This document shows, piece by piece, positions 59,631 through 64,000 of a stretch of DNA of 64,000 bases. Location: contig JACKNN010000006.1 of the NCBI GenBank assembly GCA_024234855.1, positions 62,001 to 126,000 of the forward strand. Reading direction: 5' to 3'. The notes below the pieces were generated by a model, which saw only the letters and a program-made list of their open reading frames with translations, was not told the origin of the DNA and did no database searches. The position numbers and the translations under genes are program-made. Each line of letters begins with the position of its first letter. Position 1 is the first letter of the stretch. The stretch comes from Pseudomonadales bacterium. GTDB lineage: Bacteria; Pseudomonadota; Gammaproteobacteria; Pseudomonadales; Halieaceae.

Positions 59631-60602
59631 CTATGCTCGCGCTGTGACAATCGCCCGCCGCGGCGCCGGGTAACCCTCCACGGTCTTTGTGCTGTCAGCC
59701 GGATCGAGGAAGTCCGCCAGCGACTGGAAGCGCATCCACTCGGTGGAGCGTTGTTCTTCGGTGGATGTCACTGTCACGTCCACCACTTGAGCATCGACAA
59801 ACCCCAGCTTGCGCAGCCAACCTGTCAATGTGTCGCAGCTGGGCAGGAACCAGACATTGCCCATGCGGGCATAGCGGCCTTCCGGCACCAGTGTGTCGCC
59901 CGGGCCACCTTCTGTCACCAGCGTTTCCAGTACCAGCTGGCCGCCGGGGCGCAGGCAGTCGCGCAGCTCCAGCAGGTGATCCATGGGGGAGCGGCGGTGG
60001 TATAGCACCCCCATGGAGAAGACCGTATCGAACGCCCGCAGTTTTGGCGGCAGCTGCTCAATGCCCGCGGGCAACACCCACACTTCATCCCTTTGCAGAT
60101 ACTTTTGCAGTGCCCAGTACTGGACTACGAACAGCGGCGTCGGATCGATGCCGATGACCTCGGCGGCGCCGGCGCCCAGCATGCGCCAGCAGTGGTAGCC
60201 GCTGCCGCAGCCCACGTCCAGCACCCGGTGCCCCGCCAGGTCGTCGATGGCGTGGACCAGCCGGTCCCACTTCCAGTCCGAGCGCCACTCGGTATCGATG
60301 TGTACGCCGAACAGTTCGAATGGCCCTTTGCGCCAGGGGTGCAGCCCCTGCAAGGTGGCGCGCAGGTGTTCGATAGTCGCGGGCACCGGTGCGGCCCGGC
60401 TGCCGACGCCTACGCGGGAACAGTCCAGCGCAGTGGTGTCTACCGGCAGCTCGGGCAGTTCTGCCAGCCGCTGCAGCCAGCGCGGCAGGTCGCCGTAGCG
60501 CTCGGGGTTGAGACCCCGGGCGATCTGCTCTGGCAGCAGTCGCGCCCACGGGTCCAGGTCGCCACCCTGCCAGCGGTCGATGAGTGGCCGGTAGTCGATC
60601 AC
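59631..60602 (-). CDS. cmoB: tRNA U34 carboxymethyltransferase CmoB
   Basis: The GTG at 60602 overlaps the cmoA stop (GTGA) and gives VIDYRPLIDRW, equivalent to the usual start, with 323 residues. The segments LHPWRKGPFELFGVHIDTEWRSDWKWDR, LDVGCGSGYHCWRMLGAGA, FSMGVLYHRRSP and SLADFLDP are family-specific. CmoB uses carboxy-SAM made by CmoA to convert ho5U34 to cmo5U34 in tRNA. The stop lies six bases from the large inverted repeat. Confidence 0.96.
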   Translation of the reverse strand: MIDYRPLIDRWQGGDLDPWARLLPEQIARGLNPERYGDLPRWLQRLAELPELPVDTTALDCSRVGVGSRAAPVPATIEHLRATLQGLHPWRKGPFELFGVHIDTEWRSDWKWDRLVHAIDDLAGHRVLDVGCGSGYHCWRMLGAGAAEVIGIDPTPLFVVQYWALQKYLQRDEVWVLPAGIEQLPPKLRAFDTVFSMGVLYHRRSPMDHLLELRDCLRPGGQLVLETLVTEGGPGDTLVPEGRYARMGNVWFLPSCDTLTGWLRKLGFVDAQVVDVTVTSTEEQRSTEWMRFQSLADFLDPADSTKTVEGYPAPRRAIVTARA

Positions 60603-61354
60603 TTGAGGGCGATCAGCGAGGCGAAATTGAAACACTGGAACCAGACATCGCAGCTGCTGAAGCCGGCGCCCGCCATGCGCTGGCGATGGTGCGAAAGGGT
60701 TTCCGGCAGCAACACGTCTTCGATGGCGTTGCGCTTGCGGGCAATTTCCAGGTCACTGTAGCCGTTGGCTCGCTTGAACTGGTGGTGCAGGTCGATATTC
60801 AGTTCATCCAGGTGTGGGTCTTCGAAGGTGACCTTCTCGGACAGCACCATGATGGCACCCGGCAGCAGGCCGCGGTAAATGCGCGCCACGACCTCGTCCC
60901 GCTCCTCGCGGGGAACGAACTGCAGGGTGAAATTGAGTACCACCACGGAGGCGCGCTCGATGACCACGTCCTGCAGCTTGCTGCAGACCAACTCGACCCG
61001 TGTGTGGTGGGTGTCGGTATCGACGATGCTGCGACAGCGCTCAAGCATGGCGGCGGAGTTGTCCACGGCGACAATGCGGCAATCGGGGTGGCGGATATTC
61101 TGGCGCATGGCGAGGGTCGAGGCGCCCAGCGAGCAGCCCAGGTCGTACAGGGTGCTGCCCGGTGTCGCGTAACGCCCGGCCAGCAGTCCCGTCATGGATA
61201 CGATGGTGGAGTAGCCGGGCACGGAGCGCCTGATCATGTCGGGAAATACCCGGGCGACGCTCTCGTCGAAGTTGAACAGGCTGACGCCGGTGAGCGGGTC
61301 AGAGTGTGGATCTGAGCCGGCGTTGGCGTAAATCGTGTCGCGAGTGTCAGTCAC
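60599..61354 (-). CDS. cmoA: Carboxy-SAM synthase CmoA
   Basis: A 251-residue SAM-type fold: YDLGCSLGASTLAMRQN is motif I, VAVDNSAAMLERC follows, and VVLNFTLQFVP and YRGLLPGAIMVLSEKV are typical. It converts SAM and prephenate to carboxy-SAM for CmoB. The gene precedes cmoB and overlaps it by four bases, the usual pair. The start MTDTRDTIYA fits the family. Confidence 0.96.
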   Translation of the reverse strand: MTDTRDTIYANAGSDPHSDPLTGVSLFNFDESVARVFPDMIRRSVPGYSTIVSMTGLLAGRYATPGSTLYDLGCSLGASTLAMRQNIRHPDCRIVAVDNSAAMLERCRSIVDTDTHHTRVELVCSKLQDVVIERASVVVLNFTLQFVPREERDEVVARIYRGLLPGAIMVLSEKVTFEDPHLDELNIDLHHQFKRANGYSDLEIARKRNAIEDVLLPETLSHHRQRMAGAGFSSCDVWFQCFNFASLIALK

Positions 61355-61540
61355 TTAAGTCGGTCCTGTCGGTCACGCCAGTCACGAAACCTTATCCCTT
61401 GCAGCCCCTGCGGGCCCGGATTGGGGCTCCGAAGCGGGCAATTCTAGCATGAAATATTAAACCTCCCGCCGGGGGTTTTGCTGTATTTGCACCGCAATAC
61501 TGGCCACAATGGTAACCGGGTTGCCACCTTGGGGAAGCAT

Positions 61541-62377
61541 ATGGCCGAAGTATCGTACATGCGCGCGCGAGACTTGCGACCGCCTCAGCTGCGGCACAGC
61601 GTGATGGAATTCGGCCGCGTGGTGCTGGAGATGGGCAGCACCGCGATGCTGGCGCCGGTGCTGCAACGACTACCGGCGGGGGATGGCCACACCATTATGA
61701 CTATTCCCGGTTTCATGGGCGCTGACGGTTCAACCTCACGCCTGCGCAAATTCCTCAACGGCCGTGGCTATAAGGCCATACCCTGGGGCCTGGGTCGCAA
61801 TGCAAGCGAGGTTCGCCCCGCCAGCCTGGATGCATTCCTGGCCCATCGCCGCCGCACCGAGGACCTGATTGCCGAGCGAATCGAGGCGGAGTATCGCGCC
61901 AGCGGGCGCAAGGTCAGCCTGATCGGGTGGAGCCTGGGCGGCCTGTATTCGGTGGCGCTGGCCCATCGCTTTCCCCAGTGGATACGCCAGGTGATCACCC
62001 TGGGGACACCCTATGGCGATCCTCGGGGCACCTCCCTTTACAACCTGATGGGACGGGTCTACAACGACCAGGTGGAGGTGGACGAGGCTATGCTGGCCCG
62101 CTGGGTTGACTACACCTACAGCGGTGGCGAGCTGCGGGTGCCGGTGCTGGCGCTGTTCAGTGAATCAGACGGTATCGTGGGGGCGGGTATCGCCCGCTGT
62201 GAAGGCGATCCGCGCTATGTCAGCAACATGGCCGTGATGGCCAGCCATGTCGGTTTCCCGTTCAATCCGCTGGTGTTTGGCGTGATCGCCAATTACCTGG
62301 TGGAGCCGCAACAGCGCTGGGCGCTGTGCGACAGCCCGTTACTCAGGCCCTTTGTCCGCCTCGTGGAGACTGCCTGA
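61541..62377 (+). CDS. Alpha/beta hydrolase (PGAP1/lipase-like)
   Basis: The ATG at 61541 follows GGGGAAG and gives 278 residues. The nucleophile elbow is LIGWSLGGLYSVALAHRFP (Ser near 131), and the early TIPGFMGADGSTSRLRKFL contributes the oxyanion hole. LALFSESDGIVG holds the catalytic Asp, and ASHVGFPFNPLV the His. No signal peptide is seen. The family is common in marine gammaproteobacteria near lipid genes, but the substrate is unknown. Confidence 0.83.
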   Translation: MAEVSYMRARDLRPPQLRHSVMEFGRVVLEMGSTAMLAPVLQRLPAGDGHTIMTIPGFMGADGSTSRLRKFLNGRGYKAIPWGLGRNASEVRPASLDAFLAHRRRTEDLIAERIEAEYRASGRKVSLIGWSLGGLYSVALAHRFPQWIRQVITLGTPYGDPRGTSLYNLMGRVYNDQVEVDEAMLARWVDYTYSGGELRVPVLALFSESDGIVGAGIARCEGDPRYVSNMAVMASHVGFPFNPLVFGVIANYLVEPQQRWALCDSPLLRPFVRLVETA

Positions 62378-62396
62378 GCAAGCGGCCGGACCCGGC

Positions 62397-62579
62397 CTAG
62401 TTGGCGCTGCGGATCAGCTGCGAGTCCTCGACCCGACGCTTGCGCCGGGTCATGGGCTGCAGGCGGGCAAATTGCTCGCCGTTTTCGTTGGCGTCGCCGG
62501 CGGCGGCCTGCTCCCGGGAAAACTTGATGCTCCCGAGAAATTCCACCAGGCTGGGCCTGCTGTTATCCAGTCGTTTCAT
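62397..62579 (-). CDS. Possible small basic protein
   Basis: A 60-residue frame (MKRLDNSRPSLVEFLGSIKFSREQ...) rich in Arg, Lys and Gln, ending RRKRRVEDSQLIRSAN. It is the only protein-like frame in the 317-bp gap between the hydrolase and the phosphoribosyltransferase. There is no strong ribosome site. It may be a small conserved protein of the lineage or chance. Confidence 0.4.
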   Translation of the reverse strand: MKRLDNSRPSLVEFLGSIKFSREQAAAGDANENGEQFARLQPMTRRKRRVEDSQLIRSAN

Positions 62580-62694
62580 GTGCTGCTCGGATGTTCGTGA
62601 CCAATACTGGCCTCAGTGTACGACTGCGGCTGCCTGATTGGGCGTAAAAACTGCCTCTGATTTCTGTGCAATAAGTCTGGTTTGCCCTCGATTT

Positions 62695-63261
62695 TCAGCC
62701 CAGCGTTTGCGCCAGCCGGGGCAGCAGCGCGGCCATCTCCGGTTTGTTGTCCCGTATCTCGTCCAGGGTCAGTCCCGCAAGCTCATGCGGAAACACCAGC
62801 CAGTTATCGGTGCTGTGCAAAAAATAATCCGGGTTGCGGCCGGTGCGGTTGCTGCCCGGCTTGAAGTAGGGGGTGGCAATGCGGATCCGGGGGGTCTGGT
62901 CCGCGCAGGCCCGGCCCAGGTCCGCGACGATCTGCTGCAGCGACAGGCCGGTGTCATGGACATCGTCCACCAGCAGCAGGCTGTCTTCCCTGCGCAGCTC
63001 GCCGACCAGGGAGTCGAGCCCGTCCACCTCCACTTTCTGCTCGCGCTGGCCTATGCCGGTATAGGAGCGGGTGCGCACTGCCGCATGGTTCGCCTCAACC
63101 CCGAGCACATGGAGCAATTCGTGCACCGCGATCGCCACCGGGGTGCCACCGCGCCAGACGCCGACAATAACGCTGGGCCGAAAGCCGCTCTCGAACACCT
63201 GGCAGGCCAGGGTGAATGCATCCTCCAGGAGCTGTTGCGGGGTAATGTACTGCTTGTTCAT
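62695..63261 (-). CDS. Phosphoribosyltransferase, hypoxanthine-type
   Basis: A 188-residue type I PRTase. The PRPP-binding loop is LLLVDDVHDTGLS, the N-terminal VIVGVWRGGTPVA has the diphosphate-contact GG, and the hood contains YTGIGQREQKVEVD. Such proteins are annotated as hypoxanthine or xanthine phosphoribosyltransferases for purine salvage, but the exact base is not certain. It is divergent from pepD, with about 165 bp between them. Confidence 0.85.
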   Translation of the reverse strand: MNKQYITPQQLLEDAFTLACQVFESGFRPSVIVGVWRGGTPVAIAVHELLHVLGVEANHAAVRTRSYTGIGQREQKVEVDGLDSLVGELRREDSLLLVDDVHDTGLSLQQIVADLGRACADQTPRIRIATPYFKPGSNRTGRNPDYFLHSTDNWLVFPHELAGLTLDEIRDNKPEMAALLPRLAQTLG

Positions 63262-63343
63262 GCGCGGCTCCCGGGGTGAGTTGGCGTGGCGGGGAGCAGG
63301 TTATCACAGCATGCTGTGCGGTGGTGTGGACAGTCCGCTCGGG

Positions 63344-63349
63344 TATAAT
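63344..63349 (+). promoter_or_regulatory. Possible -10 box of pepD
   Basis: TATAAT is a consensus -10, about 80 bases before the pepD start. The matching -35 (at about 63321, GTGGTG) is poor. Confidence 0.45.
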
Positions 63350-63426
63350 CGCGCCTCGCAAGAAGCCCTGGCTGATCGATGTGTACGTTGGCGGTCGGCC
63401 GGGCAGGCTGATCCAGGAGATCCATT

Positions 63427-64000
63427 TTGAAACCGGCCCATTATCCACTTGAGCCCGCGCACCTGTGGGAGCATTTCTACCGGATCACGCAGATACCCCG
63501 GCCCTCGCGGCAGGAGGCGGCGGTGCGCCAGTACATCATTGACCTGGCCGAGCGCGACGGCCACATCTGGCGGATGGACCCGACCGGCAACCTGGTGGTC
63601 ACCATCGACGCCAGTGCGGGCATGGCGGCGCGGCCGGTGGTGATCATCCAGAACCACCTCGATATGGTGACGGTGAAAACCGGCGACAAGGACCACGACT
63701 TCAGTCGCCAGCCCCTCAGCCTGCGGGTGGCGGACGGCTGGCTGCAGGCGGACCGCACCACCCTGGGGGCAGACAACGGCCTGGGCTGCGCCGCGGCGCT
63801 GGCGCTGATGACCGACCCCGACGTGCGGCACCCGCCGCTCGAACTGCTTTTCACGGTCGACGAGGAGACGGGCCTGGGCGGCGCGCTCGGACTCGACCCC
63901 GCCCTGCTCTCCGGCAGGCTGATGCTGAACCTGGATACCGAGGACTGGCATGAGTTGTATGTGGGCTGCGCGGGCGCCGGCGGCTGGCAGCTGCGCCGCT
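63427..64000 (+). CDS. pepD: Aminoacyl-histidine dipeptidase PepD (3' end beyond window)
   Basis: A TTG at 63427, with AGGAG seven bases upstream, gives LKPAHYPLEPAHLWEHFYRITQIPRPS, which continues off the window. The M20/M28-type start is followed by NHLDMV (metal-binding His and Asp), LGADNGLGCA (bridging Asp) and VDEETGLGGA (catalytic Glu). PepD cleaves carnosine-like and other dipeptides in the cytoplasm. It is cut after about 191 of the usual 485 residues. Confidence 0.92.
   Translation, partial: MKPAHYPLEPAHLWEHFYRITQIPRPSRQEAAVRQYIIDLAERDGHIWRMDPTGNLVVTIDASAGMAARPVVIIQNHLDMVTVKTGDKDHDFSRQPLSLRVADGWLQADRTTLGADNGLGCAAALALMTDPDVRHPPLELLFTVDEETGLGGALGLDPALLSGRLMLNLDTEDWHELYVGCAGAGGWQLRR

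Overview
The window is GC-rich, densely coded chromosome of a gammaproteobacterium. The gene set suggests a marine Cellvibrionales/Halieaceae-type relative of Pseudomonas: CbrX-CbrA-CbrB, gluQ-dksA, miaB-ybeZ-ybeY-corC-lnt, leuS-lptE-holA, cmoA-cmoB, a PPi-dependent phosphofructokinase and a split imuA/imuB/dnaE2 mutasome. Genus is an inference from gene content only. No rRNA, tRNA or CRISPR array was seen.

Layout. 1-6 kb: the sigma-54 two-component system cbrB (cut by the window edge), cbrA and the small membrane protein cbrX, then gluQ and dksA. 6-22 kb: housekeeping genes (sfsA, Rieske protein, DD-peptidase, ppa, PPi-pfk, mpl, RND exporter, YkgJ protein, Lon-N protein, rnt, pyrC, argG, pcm, a secreted esterase and a DUF3604 protein). 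22.3-40.3 kb: the SOS mutasome genes dnaE2 (22.3-25.4), imuB (36.6-38.1) and imuA (39.5-40.2), all leftward and each with its own near-perfect LexA operator, but separated by about 11 kb of other DNA.

The first half of that separating DNA (25.5 to about 32.1 kb) is a sedentary integron. Its integrase, directly upstream of dnaE2, is broken by two deletions and a frameshift. About ten gene cassettes follow, each ending in a recognisable attC site. They encode small membrane proteins (two of one family), a dead ParE-like toxin, a DUF3237 protein, an intact BrnT/BrnA toxin-antitoxin pair, unknown proteins and a DUF486 protein. One 1264-bp IS3-family element with a 3-bp target duplication sits among them. 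32.5-36.5 kb carries small genes that may or may not belong to the array (DUF167, a small membrane protein) and a run of flavin, redox and small-molecule genes (PaiB-like, RutE-like, ABM, PPOX-like, YjdM, phosphatase-like).

40.5-52.5 kb: a lipase-like hydrolase, a lipoprotein, holA-lptE-leuS, a bacteriohemerythrin, and the lnt-corC-ybeY-ybeZ-miaB cluster. 52.6-55.5 kb: a compact unit that looks new to me, made of a periplasmic cytochrome c, a twin-arginine-exported thiamine-diphosphate enzyme and a translationally coupled 160-aa protein. 55.5-64 kb: an aspartate aminotransferase, a Lon protease, a 197-bp near-palindrome between convergent lon and cmoB, cmoB-cmoA, a hydrolase, a phosphoribosyltransferase and the start of pepD.

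The most interesting points are the integron lodged inside a dispersed SOS mutasome regulon with a leaderless, LexA-covered dnaE2 promoter; the Tat-TPP-enzyme/cytochrome c unit; and the large inverted repeat behind lon.
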